Source of the DNA: Candidatus Dormiibacterota bacterium
Lineage (GTDB): Bacteria; Chloroflexota; Dormibacteria; Dormibacterales; Dormibacteraceae
Assembly (NCBI GenBank): GCA_024280995.1
Contig: JAMXLM010000018.1
Location: 62,001 to 126,000, forward strand
DNA length: 64,000 nucleotides
Direction: 5' to 3'
Under the pieces are notes generated by a model, which searched no databases, was not told where the DNA came from, and was given only the letters and a program-made list of their open reading frames with translations. This document shows, piece by piece, positions 25,449 through 34,557 of this stretch (within the stretch, counting starts at the first letter, position 1; every line of letters begins with the position of its first letter). Both the position numbers and the translations under genes were made by a program.

Positions 25449-26349
25449 CGTTGCCGCGCTTGTGCCCCTGGTCGACGTATGCGTGTGCCTCGGCGATCTG
25501 GTCGAGGGGATAGGTCCGGTCGATCACAGGCTTCAACGAGCCGTCGGCGCCAAGGCGGGCCAGCTCCTCGAGGTCCGCCTGGGTGAAGCGCGGCATCGCC
25601 TCGTCCACCGACACGTAGACGCCTCCCGGCGCAAGAACCTTCGCGACCCTCGCCCGCGACGGCGGATGCTTCAGCCCACCAACCGCGTCGACGACGACGT
25701 CGTACGCGACGTTGGCTTCGGTGAAGTCCTCGGTCGTGTAGTCGACGCACGCTGCCGCTCCGAGCGCGTGCACCAGCTCACAGTTCCGGGCGCTGCAAAT
25801 CGCGGTGACAGCGGCGCCGGCACGCGTCGCCAGCTGCACCATCGACGTCCCGTTCGCCCCGGAGGCGCCGAAGATCGCCACGCGCTGCCCATGCCTCACC
25901 CCCGCCCGGCGCAGGAAGAACATCGCCATCAGCCCGCCGTACGGGATCGCCGCCGCTTCCTCGTGGCTCAACTCCGCCGGCTTTCGAGCCAGCAGATCGC
26001 TGGCCGGCCAGCAGGCATACTCGGCCTGCGCGCCGAACTTGAACCGGTTGTCGAAGCCGAAGACATCATCCCCAGGCTTGAACGCGGTGACGTCCGTTCC
26101 AACCGATTCACCCTCCCCTGACAGCACCAGGCCCATGACCCTTCGTGGGGCGCGCAGGCCGACGACGACGCGGAGTGACAGTTGCAATCGCGGTGGATAC
26201 TGCAGTCCGCGGATCCGTGTGTCGCTCGTGGTGAGTGCCGCCGCGCGGACACGGATGAGCACGTCTTTGCGTCCAGGGCTTGGCTTGCGGACCTCTCGGA
26301 CCTTTACAACCTCCGGAGGCCCGTAAGCCGTGCAGACGACCGCCTTCAT
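25432..26349 (-). CDS. Zinc-independent MDR-family NAD(P)H quinone oxidoreductase-like enzyme
   Basis: The 305-residue protein has the MDR fold: an N-terminal GroES-like domain (VLIRVRAAALTTSDTR, GDDVFGF) and a cofactor domain with VAIFGASGANGTSMVQLA. The structural and catalytic zinc ligands of alcohol dehydrogenases are missing, as in quinone oxidoreductases. It likely reduces a quinone or enone with NADPH. Its start codon abuts a DUF1697 remnant on the other strand. Confidence 0.85.
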   Translation of the reverse strand: MKAVVCTAYGPPEVVKVREVRKPSPGRKDVLIRVRAAALTTSDTRIRGLQYPPRLQLSLRVVVGLRAPRRVMGLVLSGEGESVGTDVTAFKPGDDVFGFDNRFKFGAQAEYACWPASDLLARKPAELSHEEAAAIPYGGLMAMFFLRRAGVRHGQRVAIFGASGANGTSMVQLATRAGAAVTAICSARNCELVHALGAAACVDYTTEDFTEANVAYDVVVDAVGGLKHPPSRARVAKVLAPGGVYVSVDEAMPRFTQADLEELARLGADGSLKPVIDRTYPLDQIAEAHAYVDQGHKRGNVILVV

Positions 26350-26424
26350 GGCAACAAGAGGATGACAGCCAGCGACGCGAACACCATTCGCAAGCTCGAC
26401 CGGTTGACTGCCGGGAGGGCGTGA
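26350..26424 (+). pseudogene. 3' remnant of a DUF1697 gene
   Basis: Read on the plus strand, the last codons give KRMTASDANTIRKLDRLTAG then RA and TGA at 26422. The intact DUF1697 protein at 35156 ends KKITIRSANTMRKLDELTSR then DA. The similarity stops at the oxidoreductase start codon, so only the tail of a second DUF1697 gene is left. Confidence 0.65.
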
Positions 26425-26435
26425 ACCCTCCCGGC
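26410..26435 (-). terminator. Hairpin after the secreted HDHxV protein gene
   Basis: GCCGGGAGGG (26410-26419), loop of six, CCCTCCCGGC (26426-26435) make a perfect 10-bp stem 13 bases beyond the stop at 26448. The T tract is weak on either strand. Confidence 0.55.
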
Positions 26436-26447
26436 GAACGCGGATCG

Positions 26448-27071
26448 CTAACCGACCGGGTTTCCGGCCTGATAGGAGTTCTCGGAGACGACAGCACAGA
26501 GGAAAACGATCCCGGTGTCGACCTCTTTCAGCCCGCCTGAGGACTTGGTCGAATTGAGGTCGCCCAGCAGCGTGATGTGATGCACGGCTGCGGTCGATGT
26601 GAACAGCTCGACGTAGACGTGCCAGGCGACGTTGAAGTCACCGCCGGTCTTGGCCACGCCGACAAGGTGGTCGTGACCAGGCACGGCTGACGCAACCGGA
26701 TAGACCGACGGCATCTGCGCCGCGGCCAGGCCGGCGATCGCGCCGGCGTGGTCCGGGCAGTTGCCCGGGACGCCCATGCAGTTGAAAGTGCCGGCCGTCC
26801 CGGCGGGATAGACGATCAGGTACAGCGGTGCGACGGCGTGGGGGTTCACCTGCTGGGTCGTGTTGGTCGGTCCCAGCGGCGCGTGGTGGTTGGGAGTCTG
26901 CAGGTAGACGATGCCCCCTGTCATGTCGTCGTACGCCGGCTCTATGGTCACGTTGCCATGCGACCTTTCGCCGGTCGGCAGCGTGTCGGCGAGGGCGTTG
27001 AACGGAAACGTGCAAATGGCGACGAACGCGAGCGCGAAGAGCACCCTCTTGACGGTCAACAGACTTCGCAT
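26448..27071 (-). CDS. Secreted protein of the HDHxV type, function unknown
   Basis: The 207-residue protein has a signal peptide (MRSLLTVKRVLFALAFVAIC, cleavage likely after NALA) and AAAGGA before the ATG. The mature part holds VPGHDHLVGVAKTGGDFNVAWHVYVELF, matching HDHVV...GGNYAVHLHGYLVFC of the island protein at 11053, and a Cys pair (FNCMGVPGNC). Metal binding by the histidines is inference. It lies 17 bases after the DUF4242 gene and is probably co-transcribed with it. Confidence 0.7.
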   Translation of the reverse strand: MRSLLTVKRVLFALAFVAICTFPFNALADTLPTGERSHGNVTIEPAYDDMTGGIVYLQTPNHHAPLGPTNTTQQVNPHAVAPLYLIVYPAGTAGTFNCMGVPGNCPDHAGAIAGLAAAQMPSVYPVASAVPGHDHLVGVAKTGGDFNVAWHVYVELFTSTAAVHHITLLGDLNSTKSSGGLKEVDTGIVFLCAVVSENSYQAGNPVG

Positions 27072-27088
27072 GTGTCCTTTCCTTCCTC

Positions 27089-27361
27089 TCAGCGGTAGAA
27101 ATACGGGTCGAGGACGCTGACCTCGGTTATCCGGTCGACGGGCAGCGAGTTCTTGCCGGCGGTCTTGCGAATCGCCTCCGGGCTCGGTCCGTCGTAGATG
27201 CAGAAGGTCTTCCGCTTGTCGTCGGTGACGTACGAGTGGATCCACGTGACGCCCTCATCGGCGTTGCGGCCCACGACCGTCAGGCACGTGGCCGAGCCTT
27301 CCGCCGTCATCGGGATCAGCAAGCCGTCCGGAAAGGTCCTTTCGACGAGATACCTGGGCAA
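27089..27361 (-). CDS. DUF4242 (nickel-binding-like) small protein
   Basis: The 90-residue protein starts at TTG 27361 with AAAGGAGG seven bases upstream. PRYLVERTFPDGL, VTWIHSYVTDDKRKTFCIYDGPSPEAIRK and PVDRITEV are typical of DUF4242, a dimeric alpha/beta barrel fold. It is divergent from the large LuxR/AAA regulator; a second DUF4242-like gene at 37778 likewise neighbours a LuxR-type regulator. Function unknown. Confidence 0.8.
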   Translation of the reverse strand: MPRYLVERTFPDGLLIPMTAEGSATCLTVVGRNADEGVTWIHSYVTDDKRKTFCIYDGPSPEAIRKTAGKNSLPVDRITEVSVLDPYFYR

Positions 27362-27520
27362 CTTGAGCCTCCTTTCGTTTTTGGTTCGAATGCGCGCGGA
27401 GCTCAAGCTAGGGGTCAGGAGAAAGCCGGGCATCGGGACAACCACCCAGATTGCGAGGGGCGGCCACCCATCTTTTGTCCCTTGATCGGAACGCCCGCCC
27501 GGAGCACCATTTCTCCCCAT

Positions 27521-30133
27521 ATGGCCACCCTTCAGGCAGCTCCGCTCCTCGAGCGCTCGGCGGAGCTTGGGACGCTTGCCGAGCACCTCGATCAGGTGGT
27601 GGCGACGCAGGCCGGCCGTCTCTTCTTGATCGGCGGCGAGGCGGGCGTCGGCAAGACCGCGCTGGTCCGGAGCTTCTGCGCCGCCAGTCCGCGCACGACG
27701 GTGTTCTGGGGAACCTGTGATCCACTCTTCACGGCCCGCCCGCTGGCGCCGTTCGCCGACATCGGCGCAGCGGCCGGCGGCGAGCTCGACCGGCTGGTCA
27801 ACGGCAACGCGCGTCCATATGAGGTGGCCGCCGCCCTGCTCAACCTGCTGCGAAGCAGCTCACCGTCGATCGCCGTCCTCGAGGACCTGCACTGGTCCGA
27901 CGAAGCGACGCTTGACGTGCTCCAGCTGCTCGGCGGGCGCGTGGATTCGGCCCCCGGTCTTGTCATCGCGACGTACCGCGACGATCAGCTGGGGCGCGAC
28001 CATCCGCTGCGAAGGCTGCTGGGCGAGATGCCGCGCCACGACTCGGTCATACGGATCACGCTGCAACCGCTATCGCCGGCGGCGGTCGCCAGGCTGGCAG
28101 CGTCTCGCCACCTCGACGCCGACGAGCTCTATCGCAAGACCGCCGGCAATCCTTTCTTCGTAACCGAGGTCCTCGCGTCCGACGACGACTCGATCCCAAG
28201 CACCGTGCGCGACGCGGTGCTCGCCCGGGCTGCTCGACTGTCGGGGCGCGCGCGTTCCCTGCTCGATGCCGTGGCGGTGGAACCTCATCAGGCCGAGCTC
28301 TGGCTGCTGGAGGCGGTCGCGCCCTCGAGCTTTGGCAGCCTGGGCGAATGCCTCGACGCCGGGATGCTCGCCCGGAACAACGGATCCGTCGGGTTCAGGC
28401 ACCAGCTGGCTCGCGTCGCAATAGAACAGTCGATTGCTCCAGACGAGACGCTCCATCTCCATCGCCTGACGCTCAACGCACTGGAGACCTCAACCCGGGG
28501 ACCGCTGGACCCGGCGCGGCTGGCCCATCACGCGGCCCTGGCCGATGCATCCGCGGCGCTGCTTCGCTATGGACGCGAGGCCGGCCGGCGAGCGTCAGCG
28601 GTTGGTGCTCACCGCGAAGCCGCGGCGCAGTTCGAACGCGCCTTGACGGTCGCGGACGGCGCGCCGCCGATTGACCGCGCTCAGCTCCTCGAGGAGTTCG
28701 CCCACGAGAGCCTCCACATCGCAAGAGTCGACCGCTCCATCGAGGCCGAAGAGAAAGCCGTCGCCCTGTATAACGCGGCCGGCGACTCCAGGCACGAAGC
28801 GATTGCCCTTCGCCGGCTTTCGCGGTTCTACTCGTGCGGCGTTCGCGGATCGGAGGCCCGGCAACCTATCGACCGCGCGGTCGAGATTCTCAAGGACCTG
28901 CCGCCGAGCGGCGAGCTGGCTATCGCTCGAGCAATGCTTGCTTCGTTCGACATGGACGCGGGTGACGCCGAGTCCGGACTCGCCGAAGCACGCGCCGCGG
29001 TTCAAATCGCCGAGCAGTCGAACGACGAAGTGGCCATCGTCTACACCTTGAACAGCCTCGGCAGCTTCGAGCTCTGGCTCGGACACGAAGCCGGCCGGGA
29101 GAAGCTGCTCCGAAGCCTGGATATGGCAGATGAGCTGGGAATGGACGAGGACGTCGGCCGGGCGTTCCTGAACATAGCGTCCATCTCGGTCGGCTCCCGC
29201 CTGTACGAAGGACTGCTTCCGCTCATCGGCCGGGGCGCCGAGTACTGCTCGCAGCGAGGCCTCGAGCTGTGGCGCCTGTGGCTGCTCACATCGGAAGCGA
29301 AGGTGCACCTCGACCGCGGCGATCTCTCCCGGGCGGCCGAGGTGGCCGAGGAAGTGCTGCGTGGCGAGCGGGGCGAGCTGCCTCGGATCGTCGCGCTGCC
29401 GGTGCTCGGGCTTGTGCGCGCCCGGCGTGGTGACCCACACGTGTGGCCCCTTATGGACGAGGCGAAGGCGATGTCCGACGTCGATGGTTCACCTGGTTAC
29501 CAGGTGCCAGTCGCGGTCGCACGAGCCGAGGCGGCGTGGCTCGACGGCAGGCCTGAAGCCATTCGCGACGAAACCGAGTTCGTCTACCGCCGGGCCGTAT
29601 CGGTTGGGGCATGGTGGGACCTTGGTGAGATCAGCTGCTGGCGGCGGCGAGCCGGCATCGAGGACGTCGACATCCATCCCAGGCTTGCGGACCGCTACGC
29701 GGCGGAGCTCAGAGGCGATTTTGCGGAGGCAGCCGGCCTGTGGACGACGCTGGGCTGCGACTACGACGCGGCGATGGCGCTCGCGGCGTCAGACGACGAA
29801 GACCTGCTCAAGCACGCGCTCGTGAAGCTGCAGCAGCTCGGCACCCGCGCGGCAGCGGCAGCGGTTGCCCGCAAGCTGCGCGCCCGCGGCGCGACCGGCA
29901 TCTCCCGAGGCCCCAGGGCCTCGACCCAACGCAATCCGGCGCTGCTCACCGACCGCGAGATCGAGGTGCTCGAGCTCATCAACGAGGGCATGCGCAACGC
30001 TGAGATCGCAAAGCGACTCTTCGTCACGCCGAAGACGGTCGACCACCACGTGTCGGCGATCCTGCGCAAGCTGGCCGTCGACACCCGCTCGCAGGCCGCG
30101 CGCGAGGCCACCCGACTCGGACTCGTCAGCTAA
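27521..30133 (+). CDS. LuxR-family regulator with AAA ATPase and TPR-like repeats (MalT/LAL type)
   Basis: The 870-residue protein starts MATLQAAPLLERSAELGTL with the P-loop GGEAGVGKT (38-46) and Walker B AVLEDLHWSDEATLD, the AAA_16 set of large LuxR regulators. Helical repeats fill about 350-790, and the LuxR helix-turn-helix is at the C-terminus (LTDREIEVLELINEGMRNAEIAKRL, then VDHHVSAILRKLAVD). Such proteins act as ATP-dependent, ligand-triggered activators. The upstream 160 bases include GGGACAA and, 33 bases on, TTGTCCC, a possible site. Confidence 0.9.
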   Translation: MATLQAAPLLERSAELGTLAEHLDQVVATQAGRLFLIGGEAGVGKTALVRSFCAASPRTTVFWGTCDPLFTARPLAPFADIGAAAGGELDRLVNGNARPYEVAAALLNLLRSSSPSIAVLEDLHWSDEATLDVLQLLGGRVDSAPGLVIATYRDDQLGRDHPLRRLLGEMPRHDSVIRITLQPLSPAAVARLAASRHLDADELYRKTAGNPFFVTEVLASDDDSIPSTVRDAVLARAARLSGRARSLLDAVAVEPHQAELWLLEAVAPSSFGSLGECLDAGMLARNNGSVGFRHQLARVAIEQSIAPDETLHLHRLTLNALETSTRGPLDPARLAHHAALADASAALLRYGREAGRRASAVGAHREAAAQFERALTVADGAPPIDRAQLLEEFAHESLHIARVDRSIEAEEKAVALYNAAGDSRHEAIALRRLSRFYSCGVRGSEARQPIDRAVEILKDLPPSGELAIARAMLASFDMDAGDAESGLAEARAAVQIAEQSNDEVAIVYTLNSLGSFELWLGHEAGREKLLRSLDMADELGMDEDVGRAFLNIASISVGSRLYEGLLPLIGRGAEYCSQRGLELWRLWLLTSEAKVHLDRGDLSRAAEVAEEVLRGERGELPRIVALPVLGLVRARRGDPHVWPLMDEAKAMSDVDGSPGYQVPVAVARAEAAWLDGRPEAIRDETEFVYRRAVSVGAWWDLGEISCWRRRAGIEDVDIHPRLADRYAAELRGDFAEAAGLWTTLGCDYDAAMALAASDDEDLLKHALVKLQQLGTRAAAAAVARKLRARGATGISRGPRASTQRNPALLTDREIEVLELINEGMRNAEIAKRLFVTPKTVDHHVSAILRKLAVDTRSQAAREATRLGLVS

Positions 30134-30137
30134 ACGG

Positions 30138-30157
30138 ACCCGGATGGAAATCCGGGT
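30138..30157 (+). terminator. Hairpin after the LuxR/AAA regulator gene
   Basis: ACCCGGAT, loop GGAA, ATCCGGGT begins four bases after the stop codon. The stem is a perfect 8 bp; no T run follows. Confidence 0.55.
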
Positions 30158-30240
30158 GCCCGGCCCGCGCTCGCGGGACGCTTGTCCCATCGACGACGAC
30201 TGCGCGCGGACGACATGCTGGAGGTGGAGGAGATCAGCCG

Positions 30241-31851
30241 ATGTTGATACCCGACATTAGCGACCAGTCGCCGCCTCCCCTTCGGGTGGCGATCCGGCCC
30301 CCGTTCACGCCTCCGGCGAACATTCCTGACAACCTCCCCGCGATCGCGACGTGGTACAGGCAGGGCGCCCCGGAGCTGATCTTCGGCGCGCCCGATGGCT
30401 GGTCTCAAGCACCGGGCAACCCGACCTCCTTTCCCGTCGAGGTCGCCAATATCGACCGCGCGGCCCAAATCGTGGTTGCGACCCAGATCAAGGTCTCGAT
30501 CCAGAGAGGCGGCGACGGCGCCATTCCATGGACGATCCAGCTCCGCCGCTACGCAGGCCCGCTCGCGCCCGTCGTGATCCAGGACCCGACCACCTGGGCG
30601 AAGGCCAAGTCGCGGTGGGCAGAGTTCATCGGACCTCCCATCGAACGGACCGCCGCCGGCGGATCCGCGGTCATCCTCAGGTACGCCTACGAGCAAAGCG
30701 ACGTGCTCTACGTGATGTATGAAACCTGGCTCGCCTACGACGGCGGCGGCTACCACTTCATGGCGACTGGTCCGGCGGAGAGCGAAGAGAGGATGTGGCC
30801 TGACTGGGAGGCGATCCTGGGATCTGCGCGTGCTGACGCATCGGTCGCCGCCCAACCCACAACCGCTCCGGCCGCACCGACCATGCGGTACAGGTGCGGC
30901 GTCGCCATGCAGGTCCCGGTCACCCTGGAGAACGTGGCGAATCAGCAACGCTCCATGGTCATCGTCGGAACTCCGTCTACGGTCGCATGGGCAGCGTTCG
31001 CGGCCCTTGGAATGAGGCTCTACGGCAACGCCAAGGCGAGAGGGTTGGAAGGAAAGACGGTTTCGGTTCCCGCTCAGGGTGAGGCGATCCTGATGGACGA
31101 CCGGGTCGTGATCCGCGCCGTCATCGACCAGCGCGCCGGCGGCGTCGCACTGCGCGGCGACCCCTCCGGGCGAGCCGTCGATCTCGAGATTCCCTTTCGC
31201 ATCGTGCGCTCTTGTGGCACCGACTCGCACGGCGTCTGGTTGGACGTCGTCGGCCAGGGCGCGGTGTGGCTCCAACCGCAGGACAAGGGCGAGCTGGCCC
31301 AGTGGCTCGCTCATCTGTCGTACAACCGGACCTGGCGGCAGCCCGACGCGCTGACGGTGGCGCCTGGTCCGATAGCCGGCTGGTGCCAGCAGGACCCGCG
31401 CTACACGTTCGGCACCCCCGCGGGTTGGGCCGCTCCGCCCGCGGCCGCGCTGGCCGACTATGCCCGGCTTTTTCAGCCGAGCGTCATCCGATGCGCGGTG
31501 GCCCTCGACGCAGGGCAGCTGGAGGCGCAGGTCTTCGTCATCGAGGACGGGCCCTGGGACGGGCCGGTTGACGGCGACTCCCTCGCTGCGACGATCCTTT
31601 CAGCGACCAACATATCCCCGGTCGGAAACGCACAGGTCATCAACCTGGGCTCGGACACGGCCGCACTGGTCCGAGGCACATCGTGGAGCTCCGCGGGGCC
31701 GGAAGAGCGCTGCTACGGCGCGGTGGTGCACGGCGGCGTTCGGTTCATGCTCTGGTACGCAACCGTCGGCGGCACGATCGGCGATGGCGGCTACGAGCGG
31801 TACCTCGCCGACTTCCACACCATGCTCGCGACCTGGCACTGGTATCGCTAG
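30241..31851 (+). CDS. Protein with two copies of one domain around a middle domain, function unknown
   Basis: The 536-residue protein, behind GGAGGAG, has no signal peptide. Residues about 36-205 and 375-536 look like copies of the same domain: LIFGAPDGWSQAPG against YTFGTPAGWAAPP near each start, and YVMYETWLAYDGGGYHFMAT...WEAILGSA against FMLWYATVGGTIGDGGYERY...FHTMLATW at each end. The repeated part resembles PsbP/DcrB-like folds. The middle (about 215-370; EAILMDDRVVIRAV, VWLDVVGQGAVWL) has a PH-like strand pattern. Both fold calls are tentative. Confidence 0.7.
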   Translation: MLIPDISDQSPPPLRVAIRPPFTPPANIPDNLPAIATWYRQGAPELIFGAPDGWSQAPGNPTSFPVEVANIDRAAQIVVATQIKVSIQRGGDGAIPWTIQLRRYAGPLAPVVIQDPTTWAKAKSRWAEFIGPPIERTAAGGSAVILRYAYEQSDVLYVMYETWLAYDGGGYHFMATGPAESEERMWPDWEAILGSARADASVAAQPTTAPAAPTMRYRCGVAMQVPVTLENVANQQRSMVIVGTPSTVAWAAFAALGMRLYGNAKARGLEGKTVSVPAQGEAILMDDRVVIRAVIDQRAGGVALRGDPSGRAVDLEIPFRIVRSCGTDSHGVWLDVVGQGAVWLQPQDKGELAQWLAHLSYNRTWRQPDALTVAPGPIAGWCQQDPRYTFGTPAGWAAPPAAALADYARLFQPSVIRCAVALDAGQLEAQVFVIEDGPWDGPVDGDSLAATILSATNISPVGNAQVINLGSDTAALVRGTSWSSAGPEERCYGAVVHGGVRFMLWYATVGGTIGDGGYERYLADFHTMLATWHWYR

Positions 31852-31881
31852 CACACGGCGTACGTCGGGCCCCCGCCGATA

Positions 31882-33303
31882 ATGTGCCCGGTGCGCGTCC
31901 TCGAGACTGACTACCTGGTCCTCGGGGCGGGCGCCTCGGGGATGGCATTCACCGACACGCTCGTCTCCCGGGCGTCCGCCGACGTGGTCATGGTGGACCG
32001 CTTACCCGCCCCGGGCGGCCACTGGCTGGACGCCTATCCCTTCGTGCGACTGCACCAGCCGTCCGCGTGTTACGGCGTTCCTTCCACACAGCTCGGAAAT
32101 GACCGCATCGACGACGCCGGCCCCAACGCGGGCTTCTACGAGCGGGCCAGGGGTGACGAGATCCGCGACTACTTCGCGAAGGTCATGGAGCAGCGCCTGC
32201 TCACTACCGGCAAGGTGACCTTCCTCCCACTCACCGAGTACAGGGGCGAGGATGTCGACGGCCACCACCTGGTGTCGCGACTCACCGGACAGGACACCGT
32301 CGTCAAAGTCCGTTCGCGGTTCGTCGACGCCACGCCGCTCCAGGCCGAGATTCCGGCCCGCCACACGCTACCGTTCCCCGTCCACGACGGCATTCGGGTC
32401 TTGCCCCCGAACGACCTCGGCGACCTCGATGACATCGGCGGCTCATTCACCGTGATCGGCGCGGGCAAGACGTCGATGGACACGTGCGGCTGGCTCCTCG
32501 AGATGGGCGTCGAGCCCGACCGAATCCGCTGGATCCGAAGCAGGGAGTCATGGCTCTTCGACCGGGCAGTCTTTCAACCCCTCGACCTGGTGGCCGCTTA
32601 CATGCGCCTGCAGGCCGATTGGGTGGAGGCGGCCGCGGCCGCGGACGACGCCTCGGCATTCGCGCACGACCTCGAGGAACGCCGGGCCTTCGTTCGCATC
32701 GACCCGAACGTCGAGCCTGGGATCTGGCGCGGAGCGACCATCAGCCGCGCCGAGGTTGACGCCCTACGGAGCATCGAGAGGGTCGTCCGCCGGCGGCGTG
32801 TCAAAGCCATCTCCGCGGCTGGGGTCACCCTCGACGACGGCGACCAGCTTGCCGCGACGGCGGGCGAGATCTACGTCGACTGCACCGCGGCCGGGACGCC
32901 CGCCACCGCGACGGCGCCGGCGTTCGAGCCCGGACGGATCGCCCTCCGCTACGTAACGGTCGGCCTGACGACCTGGAGCGCCGCGATCTTCGGCGCCGTC
33001 GAGGCGCTGCCCGAGGACGATGCGACCAAGAACAAGCTGTGCCTGCCCGTCCCCTTCACGGGTGAAGCCGCGGGCTTGCTGGACGTGGTCCAGGCCGCTC
33101 TTCGTGGCGAGGTTGCCCGCAGCAAGAACACCGAGCTCCTGACGTGGAACCAGGCCTGCCGCCTGAACCCGGCGCGAGGTGCGGCCGAGCGTATGGCCGA
33201 CGACCCCGACCTGGTGGCTGCGTTCTCCGCCGTGCTCGCCGGCGTCGGGCCGGCGCTGCGCCACCTCGCCGCCCGGCCTGCCGTTGCCGCCTCGACAACC
33301 TAG
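31882..33303 (+). CDS. FAD/NAD(P)-dependent oxidoreductase
   Basis: The 473-residue protein has an N-terminal dinucleotide motif (YLVLGAGASGMAF), a second one in the middle (FTVIGAGKTSMDTCGWLL) and a PGGHW element, the pattern of flavin monooxygenase-like enzymes. GTG 31891 is an alternative start. The substrate is unknown. The channel gene follows 13 bases downstream, so the two are probably one unit. Confidence 0.8.
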   Translation: MCPVRVLETDYLVLGAGASGMAFTDTLVSRASADVVMVDRLPAPGGHWLDAYPFVRLHQPSACYGVPSTQLGNDRIDDAGPNAGFYERARGDEIRDYFAKVMEQRLLTTGKVTFLPLTEYRGEDVDGHHLVSRLTGQDTVVKVRSRFVDATPLQAEIPARHTLPFPVHDGIRVLPPNDLGDLDDIGGSFTVIGAGKTSMDTCGWLLEMGVEPDRIRWIRSRESWLFDRAVFQPLDLVAAYMRLQADWVEAAAAADDASAFAHDLEERRAFVRIDPNVEPGIWRGATISRAEVDALRSIERVVRRRRVKAISAAGVTLDDGDQLAATAGEIYVDCTAAGTPATATAPAFEPGRIALRYVTVGLTTWSAAIFGAVEALPEDDATKNKLCLPVPFTGEAAGLLDVVQAALRGEVARSKNTELLTWNQACRLNPARGAAERMADDPDLVAAFSAVLAGVGPALRHLAARPAVAASTT

Positions 33304-33316
33304 ACAGGCTGACGCA

Positions 33317-33946
33317 GTGGCGGACGATCAGCCCGAATCCGGGCTCGGGCGCATCACGGCCTTCAGCGACGGCATCTTCGCCGTCGCGATGACGCTCCTG
33401 GTGCTGTCGATCGCCGTGCCCGACCTCGGCAGCGCGCAGACGGACGCCAACCTCCAGGCCCGCCTGGTGGACACGATCCCGAGCATCCTCGGTTTCGTCA
33501 TCAGCTTTGTGGTCGTCGGCGTCTACTGGCTCAGCCACCGCCGCCTTTTCCAGTCGGCGCACGACTACGACCGAGCCACCCTCTATACGAACTTGCTGTT
33601 CCTGATGACGATCTGCTTCGTGCCATTCCCAACCGGTGTGCTGGCGCACTATCCCGAACTCACCACCGCCGTCGTCTTCTATGCGGCCAGCATGGCCTTC
33701 GCCGGAGTCACGCTCGCGCTGCTGTGGTGGGTCGCTGACGTCAGGCCGGCCCACGCGATAGAGCGGCGTCGGGTGGGCCGGTACTACGTCGTGCGGGCGC
33801 TCGGCACGTCTCTTGTCTTCGTGACCTCTATCCCGGTCGCGCTTGTCAGTGTCTCGGCGGCCCGCTACTCGTGGCTCGCGATCCCGGTCTTTTTTGTGAT
33901 CATCTCTCGGATCTTCGGCCGCGACGTGTTGCGCGAAGTCACCTGA
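33317..33946 (+). CDS. TMEM175-type (DUF1211) potassium channel-like protein
   Basis: The 209-residue protein starts at GTG 33317 and has six membrane segments. Segment 1 carries RITAFSDGIFAVAMTLLVL, the FSDxxxAxxxT filter signature of bacterial TMEM175 K+ channels, and WLSHRRLF sits after segment 3. Bacterial members are tetramers of six-segment units. It is convergent with the SRPBCC gene, overlapping by 8 bases. Confidence 0.88.
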   Translation: MADDQPESGLGRITAFSDGIFAVAMTLLVLSIAVPDLGSAQTDANLQARLVDTIPSILGFVISFVVVGVYWLSHRRLFQSAHDYDRATLYTNLLFLMTICFVPFPTGVLAHYPELTTAVVFYAASMAFAGVTLALLWWVADVRPAHAIERRRVGRYYVVRALGTSLVFVTSIPVALVSVSAARYSWLAIPVFFVIISRIFGRDVLREVT

Positions 33947-34472
33947 CCCTGGTCGCCTGCTCCTGGTACCCAGGAAGCAGGACGTCCCAGCGAGGTTCGG
34001 TGTCGCCGACCTCCCGGCCCGCCACGTGGGTGGCGAGATTCTCGGCGTGGATCTGGTTTCCGACCGCGAAGTAGTCGATCTTGTCCAGCGGCAGGCCACG
34101 CATCTCCGCCACCAGGATGGTGTGGTCGCCAGCGCCCGTCAGGGTGATCTCGGTCACCTCGTCGAAGGGAGCCGCGCCGCTGCCCTTTCCGGCGGACTCG
34201 TCCGTTTCGCGCGCTGCGATCACAAGTCGCCGCGGAGGCTCGCACGCCTCGACGCTACCGTTTCCCCGCCAGTCGTCTCTCTTGATGTAGGTGGTGAACC
34301 TTCCACCGGGCCGCAGGTCGCCTTCCACCTCGCCGTACCAGCGGGCCAGGCGCGCGGGATCGGTGAGGGCCGACCACAGATCGTCGATGTCGGTGTCGTA
34401 CCGAGCCTCGATGCGCAAGACGCCGATTCCGTCTGCCGAACGTATGGTGCCAACGATTCTTTCGCCATCCAT
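33939..34472 (-). CDS. SRPBCC-family (AHSA1-like) protein
   Basis: The 177-residue protein has the START/SRPBCC pattern: RIEARYDTDIDDLWSALTDPARLARWYGEVEGDLRPGGRF near the start, then VTEITLTGAGDHTILVAEM and a C-terminal helix. Such proteins bind hydrophobic ligands or act as co-chaperone-like domains. No catalytic residues can be named, and no partner gene is obvious. Confidence 0.82.
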   Translation of the reverse strand: MDGERIVGTIRSADGIGVLRIEARYDTDIDDLWSALTDPARLARWYGEVEGDLRPGGRFTTYIKRDDWRGNGSVEACEPPRRLVIAARETDESAGKGSGAAPFDEVTEITLTGAGDHTILVAEMRGLPLDKIDYFAVGNQIHAENLATHVAGREVGDTEPRWDVLLPGYQEQATRVR

Positions 34473-34557
34473 TGCTCGACTAACTTACCGAACGCCGGTG
34501 GGGTGCCTGGCTAAGTGAGGTCCTTGGCCATGAGGATCTTGGTGGGGTAGTACCCGC

